A stretch of DNA of 33,354 bases from Acidimicrobiaceae bacterium (GTDB lineage Bacteria; Actinomycetota; Acidimicrobiia; Acidimicrobiales; Poriferisodalaceae): NCBI GenBank assembly GCA_002708935.1, contig PAPO01000004.1, forward strand, positions 90,384-123,737. The letters are read 5' to 3'. Both the position numbers and the translations under genes were made by a program. The notes under the pieces were generated by a model, which was not told the DNA's origin, did no database searches, and saw only the letters and a list, made by a program, of their open reading frames with translations. Positions 24,183-33,220 of the stretch are shown here, in pieces; positions within the stretch are counted from its first letter, which is position 1; every line of letters starts with the position of its first letter.

Positions 24183-24833
24183 ATGACTGGCCCAATAACA
24201 AACAAAGTCGACGAACTGGTCTTGAAGGCCGCTGTGTCTTCTTGGTTGTCTGATCCGTCGGGTCTCGCATGTCTCCTGACACCGGAAAGTCCCAAAAATA
24301 TTTCTGACCCTCGCCCAGATGCAGTTGGTATTCGCCATGTCGGTGGTCACCTTGCCGGAGACTTCGAACTGATCGCAGTTCTAATTCGTCCTTCTACCAA
24401 GAGATTTACTTCAGTGTGTGGCGAAACACGAGCACAGTCGATCCATGCGGATCGGGCCTACTTAGCGTGCTATTTAGGAGGTGAAGAATTCACAGAGGAG
24501 CAGATTGAAACTGCATTGCACCTGGGTATTGGCCTGCTTCGGATTGATAGTGACGGGCGTTGCCGCAGATTAGTGCCCGCACCGTTAAACCGTCCCAGCC
24601 AACGAACGCGGGCCTCCTTGTTGCACCAACTAGGTCTTGTCGTTTGTCAGCTCTGCGGCGTCAGTTTTTCCTTATTTCCAGATCATCAGCAAGATGACGC
24701 AGTGCTGTGGAATGAACGGTGGGCTGACCGATTCGGTCGTCTCCGCAATGAAAGTGTTTACGACCGTCGACACCTGTGTCCCGACTGTGTAGGAAATATC
24801 AGCGAACTCGCGACCCGCGACGACAAGCTCTAG
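24183..24833 (+). CDS. hypothetical protein with C-terminal CxxC pairs
   Basis: A 216-residue protein I do not recognise. A central globular region (RPDAVGIRHVGGHLAGDFELIAVLI, EFTEEQIETALHLGIGLLRID) is followed by two CxxC motifs, VCQLCGVSF near residue 155 and HLCPDCVGN near residue 199. These could form a split zinc ribbon. No signal peptide or membrane helix is visible. The ribosome-binding site is weak. A DNA- or RNA-binding or zinc-dependent regulatory role is only a guess. It converges on the second monooxygenase gene. Confidence 0.65.
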   Translation: MTGPITNKVDELVLKAAVSSWLSDPSGLACLLTPESPKNISDPRPDAVGIRHVGGHLAGDFELIAVLIRPSTKRFTSVCGETRAQSIHADRAYLACYLGGEEFTEEQIETALHLGIGLLRIDSDGRCRRLVPAPLNRPSQRTRASLLHQLGLVVCQLCGVSFSLFPDHQQDDAVLWNERWADRFGRLRNESVYDRRHLCPDCVGNISELATRDDKL

Positions 24834-24869
24834 TTGGCGAGACGTTCCAACTACTAGAAATGACAGGTT

Positions 24870-26531
24870 TCAGCCAGCAGCTATGACGTCGCTGGGATCT
24901 TTAATGTCGGCGGTGAAACGGATGCCCTCATAGTCCTTGGACGCTACGTCGTTAATCGACGCAACATATTTGGGAGTTCCGCCGTTATAAACCATATAGC
25001 GAACTTTCCCAGCTTCGTGGCCTTCGACGTTGCTGTTGTAGCCAGTGAACCAGGATTGGGCTTTGCGCATCAGCATCACTGAATACATTTTGACGACATG
25101 ATCGGTCCAGCGTTTCTCCGCTTCTTCAGTTGCTTCGAGATACTTGAGGTCCCGTTCCCACATGTACTCAAGTAAGTCGGTGCACCAATCCACCCCGTTT
25201 TCGATACCGCGTGGGTAATTCGTCGAAGCGGAACCGCTCTGCGGTCCTGAAGGCATCAACAAGTTGGGGAATCCTGAGACCATCATCCCGAGGAAGGTAG
25301 TGGGGTTATCGAACCATTTTTCTCGAAGAGTGAGCCCGTCACGACCGCGAATGTCGATGTGATCGAACGAACCGGTGATTGCATCGAACCCCGTCGCGTA
25401 CACGATTATGTCGAACTCAAACTCTTGTTCGGTGGTACGTATTCCTTTTTCGGTTATTCGTTCCAGCGGGGTCTCGTTGATGTCAACAAGGTGGACGTTG
25501 TCTCGGTTGTAAGCCTCGAGGTAGCCAGTTTCCATTGGCACTCGTTGAACACCAAAACCATGGTCTTTCGGGATGAGTTTTTCTGCGATGGCTGGGTCGT
25601 CGACTCGGCCTCGTATCCGGTCAGCTATGTAGGCAGACACTTCCGCGTTGGCTTCTTCGTCGGTGAAAATTTCTCGGAAGTTTTTCAACCAAATACTGAA
25701 ACCGGATTCGTCATATAGGCGATCCCAAAGCTCGTAACGCTCTTCTTGGTTGACTTCATAGAAGCCTCGACGGTCTGGTTCATGTTCGAAACCGCCAGGA
25801 GTGCGAGCACATGTTTCGAAGATCTCGTCATAGCGTTCACGTATATCTTCCATTTGTTCGACGCTGATTTCGCTGTTGTTGAGCGGAGCGACCCAATTAG
25901 GTCGTCGCTGGAACACCGTTAGGTCACCGACCTTGTCGGCTATCTCACCGATGACTTGGATCGCTGTTGCGCCTGTGCCGATAATGCCAACGCTTTGATC
26001 GCTGAGGTCAACTTCTTCATGCGGCCACCCATAGGTATGCCACGAGCGTCCCTTGAAGTCTTCTACCCCTTGGATTCGAGGCATCGTCGGTTGGGAAAGT
26101 AAACCTAAGGCAAGTATGAGGACCCGGCAGGTCAGGTCGCGTCCATCAGATACCCGGATTTGCCACAATTCGTTTATTTCGTCGAAGACGGCCGATTCGA
26201 CACGGCAATTGAATTGCATGTGTTCTCGCAAATTGAATTTGTCTGCGACGAAGTTGAGGTACTTAAGATTTTCGGGCTGAGCGGAGAACATTTCTTTCCA
26301 GTGCCACTCGTCGAGAACCTCCCGAGAGAATGAGTAGCCGTAGGTGTAGCTTTCCGAATCGAACCGTGCACCGGGGTAGCGATTGTTGTACCAGGTGCCC
26401 CCTAAATCGGGGTCAGCCTCTAACACGGTCGCCTTGATTCCCATGTCTGTAAGTCTCTTTATTTGATAGATGCCAGCAACGCCTGCACCTACAACAACGA
26501 CTTCATAATCCAATTCAGTGTCATGAATCAT
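24870..26531 (-). CDS. Baeyer-Villiger monooxygenase (cyclohexanone monooxygenase type)
   Basis: A 553-residue class B flavoprotein monooxygenase. The FAD motif GAGVAGIYQIKRL is at the N-terminus, the NADPH motif IIGTGATAIQVIGEIA is central, and the fingerprint FKGRSWHTYGWP matches FxGxxxHxxxWP exactly. ATG 26531 is preferred to the track's GTG 26549, because AAGGGAA lies upstream at a suitable distance. It would convert a cyclic or linear ketone to a lactone or ester. It is cotranscribed with the upstream VOC-protein gene (96-base gap). Confidence 0.93.
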   Translation of the reverse strand: MIHDTELDYEVVVVGAGVAGIYQIKRLTDMGIKATVLEADPDLGGTWYNNRYPGARFDSESYTYGYSFSREVLDEWHWKEMFSAQPENLKYLNFVADKFNLREHMQFNCRVESAVFDEINELWQIRVSDGRDLTCRVLILALGLLSQPTMPRIQGVEDFKGRSWHTYGWPHEEVDLSDQSVGIIGTGATAIQVIGEIADKVGDLTVFQRRPNWVAPLNNSEISVEQMEDIRERYDEIFETCARTPGGFEHEPDRRGFYEVNQEERYELWDRLYDESGFSIWLKNFREIFTDEEANAEVSAYIADRIRGRVDDPAIAEKLIPKDHGFGVQRVPMETGYLEAYNRDNVHLVDINETPLERITEKGIRTTEQEFEFDIIVYATGFDAITGSFDHIDIRGRDGLTLREKWFDNPTTFLGMMVSGFPNLLMPSGPQSGSASTNYPRGIENGVDWCTDLLEYMWERDLKYLEATEEAEKRWTDHVVKMYSVMLMRKAQSWFTGYNSNVEGHEAGKVRYMVYNGGTPKYVASINDVASKDYEGIRFTADIKDPSDVIAAG

Positions 26532-26627
26532 GTCTGAATTCCCTTGCACTTTCGCGTTATGTACTTCTTAATGATACGGCGCTTGGTGCTTGTCTCGCCT
26601 GATTCGTTCAGGGGAAAGCAAATTGTG

Positions 26628-27398
26628 TTATTTCGAGATCAAAAAATGAGTTCCGAAGATCCGAAAATCGTGTTGCGGTGCATCCTCATCAGCGTTGAGT
26701 TCTAGCGCGTAGATACCTTCACCTTTTTCGTTGAGGAACGACTGCAGTTCATGAGCAGTTTCTTGCGAGGAGTCGATCGGTGAAATGAGCTCGATAACAC
26801 CCCCTTTAGGTGGGTGAACTATGCAGGTCAGAACTCCGCGGCCCGTATCGATCTGCGGTGAGTCAGCTGCAAGACCTAATCCATTGGCATATACGTCGGC
26901 TGCCCGGCTTGCGTCGTGAGTCGCAATGAGCACCTTTTGAATACCTGTGTAGTGCGGGGATTCACTCGAGGGGTTTTCTGGTTGCGTTACCGAATCGTCG
27001 GGGTAAATCCTGATCAGCACTCCGTGAGTTGAGCTTGGGTGGATGTCACGCCCACCAGCGCCTCTCATCAGGGGAAGTACTTTGACTCCTTTTTTAAGCA
27101 ATATTTCCGCTTCGGAATTTGGGTCTGCCGATTCGAGCATCATTGCGTAGATGCCTTCGCCTCGTCGATCAAGAAATTTCTGTAGGGCCTGACTCAAAGG
27201 CTCATCAGGGTTCGATGGTGCCATGAGTTCAATATTGCTTCCCCCAGCAGGCTGACACATGCCGACGTGGGCCCCTAGGGACGGGACTGTTTCGGGGGAG
27301 AAATCTAAAACGTGCATTCCCATCTGGTCCCGGAAAGTTGCTAGAGCAGCTTCGAAATCTTTGACTGCGATCGCTATGCGGGGCATTGCTGTAATCAT
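26628..27398 (-). CDS. two-domain VOC (glyoxalase-like) protein
   Basis: A 256-residue protein with two vicinal-oxygen-chelate domains: one at residues 5-125 (RIAIAVKDFEAALATFRDQMGMHVLDFS) and one at 148-255 (IQKVLIATHDASRAADVYANGLGLAADS). The domain ends share the phrase FLDRRGEGIYAMMLE and FLNEKGEGIYALELN, an internal repeat. The start has AGGA six bases upstream. The style is close to methylmalonyl-CoA epimerase and glyoxalase-like proteins; an epimerase or ring-cleavage role is inference. It is the first gene of a pair with the Baeyer-Villiger enzyme. Confidence 0.85.
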   Translation of the reverse strand: MITAMPRIAIAVKDFEAALATFRDQMGMHVLDFSPETVPSLGAHVGMCQPAGGSNIELMAPSNPDEPLSQALQKFLDRRGEGIYAMMLESADPNSEAEILLKKGVKVLPLMRGAGGRDIHPSSTHGVLIRIYPDDSVTQPENPSSESPHYTGIQKVLIATHDASRAADVYANGLGLAADSPQIDTGRGVLTCIVHPPKGGVIELISPIDSSQETAHELQSFLNEKGEGIYALELNADEDAPQHDFRIFGTHFLISK

Positions 27399-27621
27399 GA
27401 GTTGTCCTATCTCGCTTATCGAAGACTAAGCGCTTCCCAAGGCCCTCGCTGGGTTAGGTAGAGCGCTGCCGGACCCTTAAGACAAGAGGGCTGACCAGAG
27501 AGGGAGGATCTCGACCCAATCAACTGGGCCCCAGACCTTTAGCGGGAGAGTGTCGCTGAGGGGTGTGAGGGCTGGATTTGTTAAGTTTTCTCGCACATGA
27601 ATCTCACAAAGGTGGAATGTG
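27399..27621. other. noncoding divergent region (223 bases)
   Basis: I see no convincing ORF here. It holds an inverted-repeat stretch, AGCGCTTCCCA ... TGGG ... AGCGCT (about 27429-27466), in which palindromic AGCGCT copies flank a CCCA/TGGG pair. The remainder is GA-rich (AGAGAGGGAGG) and must contain the promoters of the VOC gene and the 27622 gene. Confidence 0.4.
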
Positions 27622-27900
27622 ATGGATCTGCTAATCGTTTTAGAACTCGATCGTTATCGGCAGGCCGGTTACGACGAATGGCGCAAGATTTTCGACGAGG
27701 ACGCGCCAGCACGGGCACAGTTCTCTGAATCAATGATCGCTGGTCCCCTTGACGGTGGCCACGTCGCAATCGTGTGTCACGGCGTGGACATGGAGAAAAT
27801 GGCCGCGTTTATGGGAACCGACGAGTTCGCGGCCCGTACGAGCAGATTCCATGGTCCCCCAACGATCTACCAACTCAACGAAATGACTCCCCCAAGCTAA
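27622..27900 (+). CDS. small ferredoxin-like-fold (ABM/antibiotic biosynthesis monooxygenase-like) protein
   Basis: A 92-residue protein beginning MDLLIVLELDRYRQAGYDEWRKIFDEDAPARAQ. A second strand-helix unit reads HVAIVCHGVDMEKMAAFMGTDEFAARTS. This resembles the ABM/dimeric alpha+beta barrel fold. ATG 27622 lies seven bases after AAAGGTGG; the track's GTG is three bases earlier. Its neighbours are the VOC gene, transcribed away, and a convergent small hypothetical gene. Confidence 0.65.
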   Translation: MDLLIVLELDRYRQAGYDEWRKIFDEDAPARAQFSESMIAGPLDGGHVAIVCHGVDMEKMAAFMGTDEFAARTSRFHGPPTIYQLNEMTPPS

Positions 27901-27950
27901 CGACCAGTCTCAGCAGCGCGGCACGGGCGGACATATGCCCGCAAAGATGC

Positions 27951-28217
27951 TCAGGTTTGGGAGCTTTCAATTGCGTCAATCAGACTTTGGCCGTTTTTTA
28001 GGACCCATTGGATCTGCCCGTGTTTAGTTTCTGCAGTTACAAGATCGGAAGATCCATTCCGAGAAATTTCTATGTTGATCAGAGCCGCTAAAGGGAGTCG
28101 TCCCTCCCACATTTCAGCCTTCGAAGTGCGGTACACCGCGTCGTCTGTGACTTCGAGACTGACTAACCGGGTAGTTCCAGACCCATCAGTTTCTTTAACA
28201 CGCTGAAATCTCGACAT
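27951..28217 (-). CDS. small hypothetical protein
   Basis: An 88-residue protein beginning MSRFQRVKETDGSGTTRLVSLEVTDDAVYR. It is predicted to be mainly beta-strand with a C-terminal helix (WVLKNGQSLIDAIESS), a plan seen in small PH-like or SH3-like domains. No family is recognised. It converges on the ABM-like gene and diverges from the second tandem CoA-transferase. Confidence 0.55.
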   Translation of the reverse strand: MSRFQRVKETDGSGTTRLVSLEVTDDAVYRTSKAEMWEGRLPLAALINIEISRNGSSDLVTAETKHGQIQWVLKNGQSLIDAIESSQT

Positions 28218-28316
28218 GACCTCAGTGTGTCAGAGAGAGGGGCGCCGGTTATTTCAATGCCCAGCGAGAAGCCTACAAATCGTTTGTTGAAGATTTGGAG
28301 AAGGGCTTTGCAGCAG

Positions 28317-28332
28317 TAGCTAGCTAGCTAGC
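28317..28332. repeat. (TAGC)4 tandem repeat
   Basis: Four perfect copies of TAGC in the leader of the tandem CoA-transferase. The run is self-complementary (GCTAGC units) and puts TAG stops in several frames. It could be slippage-prone or simply chance. Confidence 0.6.
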
Positions 28333-28394
28333 AATGCGTGGAAATCGCTACGTGCGACGAGGCAAACTGTGGTGGGAAGGGGGACGAGCGATCA

Positions 28395-30809
28395 ATGCTT
28401 TCCGCGTACAGGGTTCTAGATGTAACTGACCAACGAGGACATCTGACTGGTTTGATGCTGTCGATGTTGGGTGCTGAAGTCGTCAAGATCGAGCCGCCTG
28501 GAGGGGTAGCCACTCGTAACATGGGTCCGTTTAACGATTCCGGAGTTTCCCTGACTCACCTCGCCTATGACAGGGGAAAAAAGTCGGTTGTTGTTGATCT
28601 TGAATCTGCTGGAGGAAGAGATCTCTTACTTGACTTGGTTGACGGCTCTGATTGTCTCATTGAGTCACAGGGAGCGGGTGCCCTTGACGGTTTAGGGCTG
28701 AGTAGCGAGGTTCTCCTCGCTCGAAATCCCTCTCTGGTCATCGGGACGTTGACTCCGTTTGGGCACACCGGACCCAAAGCCCATTGGCCAGCGACGGATC
28801 TAACCCTTATGGCTTCCGCGTGCACCATGGCCTTCACTGGTGATGTCGACCGCTCCCCTATCCGAGTTTCGGTTCCGCAAGCATTTCATTTTGGCGCTGC
28901 AGTTTTGGCGGGTGGCCTTATCGCTGCCCTCTATGAGCGTGGCCGGTCAGGTCTTGGTCAGGTCGTGGATGTAGCAGCACAGCAAGTGATACCCATCGCT
29001 ACTCAAGCTGGCGTTTTGGCAGAGGCCTGTAATTTCCCTACGCCAATCAGAAGCGGCGGTGGCGCGACCGTGGGGCCAATCAACCTCAGACTCGTTTATC
29101 CCGCTAAAGACGGTTTCGTTTCAATCACACACGTGTTCGGTGATGCCATTGGGCCTGTTACTGCACGCCTAATGGAGTGGGTTTTAGAGGAAGGATTTGT
29201 TTCCCCCCGCATAGCAAATTTGGACTGGGTGAATTTCGCATTGCTGTTGGAGTCAGGAGAAGTCAGCGTCGAAGATTGGGACGCGGCGAAAGATGCTGTT
29301 GCAAGTTGCACTTCTTCCAAAACCAAAGCTGAACTCCTCGAAGTGGCTATGGAGCGTCAACTTTTAATGGCTCCGATCGCTGACGTCGGAGAAGTCCTTG
29401 CTAGCGACCAGCTGCGGAGCCGTAACTATTTCGATCAGATCAAAGTCGGCGAAGAAACGATCACCGCACCAGGGCCTTTCGCCTTAACTAAACAGTCACC
29501 TTTGACTGACGCAACCCATGTAGCGGAGCTTGGTACTGACACCGAGGAGCTCCTTTCGACAACCAGAGGGCCCTCTACGAGCGGTCTCGGTACGCCGTTG
29601 GTATCGCCTCCGCTCGAGGGCGTGAAAGTGGTCGATTTCATGTGGTCGCTGGCAGGACCATTCACGACTCGAGCCCTCGCCGACCTCGGGGCCACCGTCG
29701 TTAAGATCGAGTCGATTCATAAGCCCGACGCTGCCCGCGGTTTCCTTCCAGTTTGGGATAATGAACCGGGTTTGGAGCGTTCCGCGCTTTTCGACACAGC
29801 AAATGCAGGCAAGCTCTCCCTAGCCCTAAACATGAATTCACCCCAAGCTCTCGAAGTGATGCATGACCTCATCGAATGGGCTGACGTACTCTGTGAGTCT
29901 TTCTCACCCGGCAAGCTGTCTTCTTGGGGTCTGAGTTGGGACAGCGTTAACAAAATCAACGCTCGCTTGATCATGCTCTCCACCTGTCTCACAGGACAAT
30001 TTGGACCAACTTCAACCTTCGCCGGCTACGGCAACCTGGGAGCTGCGCTCTCGGGTTTTTATGGACTAGCGGGCTGGCCAGACCGGCCCCCGTCGGGTCC
30101 TTTCGGCGCATACACCGATTACACATCGACTCATTTTATGTTGGCGACTGTTCTCGCTTCTTTGGATCGACAGCGACGTACCGGTCTCGGTGAGTACATC
30201 GACCTGGCCCAAACCGAAGCCGCTCTTCACTTTATTGCTCCAGCATTATTGGAGGCATCAGCTACCAACCACATTGCTTCAGGTATAGGTAACGATGATC
30301 CAGACATGGTCCCCCACGGTGCCTTCCCCTGTTTAGGTGAAGATCAGTGGGTAGCGATCGCTGTAGAAAATGATGAGAAGTGGCAAGACTTATGTCACGT
30401 CATAGGGAGAACCGACCTCGCCGAAGAGGACAGTCTGATGACAGCGGCTGGGCGTCGACTATCGCAAACCGAGATAGATGAGGCCATCCGCGCCTGGACG
30501 TCCACAAGGTCGGCTGCGGAGATTACGGATTCACTAGTTCGAGTCGGGGTTGCCGCTCACCAGATTCAAAGCAGTGCTGAATGTTTATCTGACCCTCAGT
30601 TGAAACACAGAGGTGCCTTTGTGTGGTTAGCACACCCAGATCGCAGATGTGTCGTTGAAAATGCTCGGTTTAAATTATCGAGAAGCGAGCATGGTCCGAA
30701 GGTTCGCGCTCCGTTCTTAGGTGAACATACTTTCGAGATTTTGTCGGATCTTGTGGGTTACAGCAGTGAACGAATCGCGGACCTAGCTGCCGCTGAGGTG
30801 CTGGAATAA
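28395..30809 (+). CDS. tandem class III (CaiB/BaiF) CoA-transferase, second copy
   Basis: An 804-residue paralogue of the 15870-18251 gene with the same two-domain plan: RVLDVTDQRGHLTGLMLSMLGAEVVKIEPPGG in the N half and VKVVDFMWSLAGPFTTRALADLGATVVKIES in the C half. At the catalytic-acid position the N half reads GLGQVVDVAAQQVIP (Gln) and the C half GLGEYIDLAQTEAA (Glu), again leaving only the C half with an acid. I choose ATG 28395 because family similarity starts there and GGAAGGGGG precedes it. It probably transfers CoA from one carboxylate to another; donor and acceptor are unknown. Confidence 0.87.
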   Translation: MLSAYRVLDVTDQRGHLTGLMLSMLGAEVVKIEPPGGVATRNMGPFNDSGVSLTHLAYDRGKKSVVVDLESAGGRDLLLDLVDGSDCLIESQGAGALDGLGLSSEVLLARNPSLVIGTLTPFGHTGPKAHWPATDLTLMASACTMAFTGDVDRSPIRVSVPQAFHFGAAVLAGGLIAALYERGRSGLGQVVDVAAQQVIPIATQAGVLAEACNFPTPIRSGGGATVGPINLRLVYPAKDGFVSITHVFGDAIGPVTARLMEWVLEEGFVSPRIANLDWVNFALLLESGEVSVEDWDAAKDAVASCTSSKTKAELLEVAMERQLLMAPIADVGEVLASDQLRSRNYFDQIKVGEETITAPGPFALTKQSPLTDATHVAELGTDTEELLSTTRGPSTSGLGTPLVSPPLEGVKVVDFMWSLAGPFTTRALADLGATVVKIESIHKPDAARGFLPVWDNEPGLERSALFDTANAGKLSLALNMNSPQALEVMHDLIEWADVLCESFSPGKLSSWGLSWDSVNKINARLIMLSTCLTGQFGPTSTFAGYGNLGAALSGFYGLAGWPDRPPSGPFGAYTDYTSTHFMLATVLASLDRQRRTGLGEYIDLAQTEAALHFIAPALLEASATNHIASGIGNDDPDMVPHGAFPCLGEDQWVAIAVENDEKWQDLCHVIGRTDLAEEDSLMTAAGRRLSQTEIDEAIRAWTSTRSAAEITDSLVRVGVAAHQIQSSAECLSDPQLKHRGAFVWLAHPDRRCVVENARFKLSRSEHGPKVRAPFLGEHTFEILSDLVGYSSERIADLAAAEVLE

Positions 30810-30886
30810 TCCACCAGCGGCTGCTCTCTCGCTCACTACCTCCAAAAATATTCAATACTTAATGATTATCAACGAAGGGGACGGCG

Positions 30887-31789
30887 ATGCGTATTGGCTT
30901 CATTGGAGTAGGAAACATGGGTGGCCCGATAGCCACTCATCTCATTTCGGCAGGTCATGAGTTGTTGGTATTTGATCTGAATGATGACGCAACACGTCCA
31001 TTGGCTGAACTAGGCGCAAAGCCTGTTTCTTCGGCCGCTGCGACAGCTGGGGACTCTGAAGCTGTGTTTTTGTCGTTACCGATGCCTCGCGATGTTGAAG
31101 AAGTTGTCTCGGGCGCTGATGGCCTCTTCAGCGTCATGAACCCCGGCCAGACAGTGATCGATCTGAGCACTAGTTCCCCGACGTTGAGCCGTTCTCTTGC
31201 TTTAGAGGGTCAGGAACGCGGGATTGATTTTCTTGATGCTCCAGTGTCAGGGGGCGTCCACGGCGCACGTAAGGGCACTCTGGCTGTCATGGTGGGTGGA
31301 TCTGAAAAAGCATTTAAACGAACCATGCCGCTCTTTGAGTTGTTCGCGGCGAAGGCCGTGAGATGCGGGGATACCGGGGCCGGCAACGTGGTCAAGGCAG
31401 TCAACAACATGTTGGCCTTCGTCAGCATGATGGGCGCTACCGAGGCACTGTTATTAGGGACTAAAGCGGGAGTCGATCCTAAAGTGTTACTTGAAGTCGT
31501 TGAAGCAAGTACCGGCACCAGTTTTGTGTGGAGTAGCGGTACTCGGGCAATTCTTCGCGACCGACTGGCTCCTTCATTTACCAGTGCCTTGGCCTGTAAA
31601 GACATCGGTTTGGCGGTCGACCTTGCTGATGAGCTCGAAGTTCCTGTGCCGATGGGACGCCACACCCGACAACTCTTAGAAACTTACCGGGACAACGGCT
31701 TCGCCGATGAGGACATACTGGCAACCGTCCGAGCCCTTGAAGATGAGGCGAACTTTGTGGTTCGAGGGCTCGCTCCAGATATTCATTAG
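30887..31789 (+). CDS. 3-hydroxyisobutyrate dehydrogenase-family oxidoreductase
   Basis: A 300-residue beta-hydroxyacid dehydrogenase. It has the complete family pattern: GFIGVGNMGGPIATHL for NAD binding, FLDAPVSGGVHGARKGTLAVMVGG for substrate binding and the catalytic Lys in GNVVKAVNNMLA. GAAGGGG precedes the ATG. Unlike the copy in the LinD operon, it keeps the canonical DAPVSGG loop, so it is the better candidate for 3-hydroxyisobutyrate or a close analogue. It follows the CoA-transferase by 77 bases and converges on an acyl-CoA dehydrogenase with three bases between stops. Confidence 0.9.
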   Translation: MRIGFIGVGNMGGPIATHLISAGHELLVFDLNDDATRPLAELGAKPVSSAAATAGDSEAVFLSLPMPRDVEEVVSGADGLFSVMNPGQTVIDLSTSSPTLSRSLALEGQERGIDFLDAPVSGGVHGARKGTLAVMVGGSEKAFKRTMPLFELFAAKAVRCGDTGAGNVVKAVNNMLAFVSMMGATEALLLGTKAGVDPKVLLEVVEASTGTSFVWSSGTRAILRDRLAPSFTSALACKDIGLAVDLADELEVPVPMGRHTRQLLETYRDNGFADEDILATVRALEDEANFVVRGLAPDIH

Positions 31790-31792
31790 TTC

Positions 31793-33046
31793 TCAGGAAC
31801 GTTTGGCTTCATTCCACGGTCCCCCGTCGGCTCGCGGTTCTTTAGGCAACCCGAGTACCCGTTCGCCCACAATGTTGCGCAGAATTTCGCTACTACCCGA
31901 ATAGATAGAACCAGGCCGGGCGCCTATGAACGTCGTAACCCAAGCTTGTGACGAAAACGGTGAACCCACATCGTCGACGCCCACCCCTATGGCCGCGTCA
32001 CGTCCCGATGGAGCGGTGGCGTCCATTCCAATCACGTCCATCGCTAATTCGGTGAGCCGGTGATGGTGTTCTGACCACAGGAGCTTGTTCAGAGACGACT
32101 CGGGCCCTTGGCTATATCCACGCATCGAGCGGGCAACTGTCTGCAGGCCCATAAATTTCATTATTTGAGTAGTTGTGTAGGCGGCTGTGAATCGTTGGCG
32201 TATAAGCGGGTCGTCGAGTTTTCCGTAGCTTCGAGCTACCTCTACCAGGCGTTGCCATTCTTCTCCGTATCTAATCCCGTTAGTGGTTGCGTCATCGCCA
32301 CGTTCGTAACCCAAAAGGGTGTTAGCTACAGCCCAACCGTTGTTCACTCCGCCTAAGACATTTTCTTTGACGGTTCGGGCGTCGTTAAAGAACACTTCAT
32401 TGAAGTCGTGATGACCCGAAGCGTTGACAATTGGTCGCACTTCTACCCCGGGCTGATCTACCGGGCACAACAGGAAGGAAATTCCGGCGTGCTTTACAGC
32501 TGATGGCTCGGTGCGGCAGAGCACGAATATCCAGTTTGCGTTGTGACCTTGAGACGTCCATATTTTCTGTCCATTGATGACCCACTCGTCGCCATCCAGT
32601 TCTGCTCGAGTGGCGAGGGACGCCAGATCTGACCCTGAGTTGGGTTCGCTGTAGCCCTGACACCACACGTCGCTTCCGTTGAGAATCCGCGGCAAAAAAT
32701 GACTTTTTTGTTCATCGGTTCCCCATTCGATGATGGTCTGACCAATCATTCCGATCGAGTAATAATCGTTATCGGTCCCGTTGGGTACACCTGCAGCGGC
32801 GAGTTCTTCGGCGAGGACTGCCCGTTCCGTCTGACTTAACCCCGCCCCTCCGTATTCAGTTGGCCAAGCGACTGCTAGCAGTTGTTCTTCAGAGAGAGTT
32901 TTTCTCCAGTTCGCTACAAAAGACTTTCTTTCATCAGGGGTAAAGGCGCCCATGCCATCCCAGTGGTTTGGGAGCTTTTTCTCCAAAAAATCTTTGATCT
33001 CATGTCGGAAGTTCGCTGCTTCACTGCTGTAGTCCTCCACGGTCAT
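31793..33046 (-). CDS. acyl-CoA dehydrogenase
   Basis: An acyl-CoA dehydrogenase of about 417 residues. FAD- and substrate-binding blocks are visible: PTEYGGAGLSQTERAVLAEELA, GYSEPNSGSDLASLATRAELDGDEWVINGQKIWTS and the C-terminal PGSIYSGSSEILRNIVGERVLGLP. It introduces the alpha,beta double bond into an acyl-CoA; the type resembles actinobacterial FadE enzymes that act on steroid or branched chains. The start is uncertain: ATG 33046 (MTVEDYS) lies directly after an AGAGGA, and GTG 33040 would be better spaced. Stops with TGA. Divergent from a second acyl-CoA dehydrogenase. Confidence 0.9.
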   Translation of the reverse strand: MTVEDYSSEAANFRHEIKDFLEKKLPNHWDGMGAFTPDERKSFVANWRKTLSEEQLLAVAWPTEYGGAGLSQTERAVLAEELAAAGVPNGTDNDYYSIGMIGQTIIEWGTDEQKSHFLPRILNGSDVWCQGYSEPNSGSDLASLATRAELDGDEWVINGQKIWTSQGHNANWIFVLCRTEPSAVKHAGISFLLCPVDQPGVEVRPIVNASGHHDFNEVFFNDARTVKENVLGGVNNGWAVANTLLGYERGDDATTNGIRYGEEWQRLVEVARSYGKLDDPLIRQRFTAAYTTTQIMKFMGLQTVARSMRGYSQGPESSLNKLLWSEHHHRLTELAMDVIGMDATAPSGRDAAIGVGVDDVGSPFSSQAWVTTFIGARPGSIYSGSSEILRNIVGERVLGLPKEPRADGGPWNEAKRS

Positions 33047-33220
33047 TCCTCTTCTATATCGCTGGCGACAAGGCTTCACCTTAGGCAGCGGAGAGGACTT
33101 CTCGCACTCCAAATGACTGAAGTCAGAAAAGTCATGTGAAGTGGCGAGTGGCTGCCTGTGACTGTTACGCGTTCGCGGTTTTGGACGTCGTTAAGGTGCT
33201 GATCGTTCTATTCTCCGGCT

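Noticed and set aside
27429-27466. tRNA-like hairpin
   Set aside because: No cloverleaf, anticodon stem or TpsiC-like arm could be built, so not called an RNA gene.
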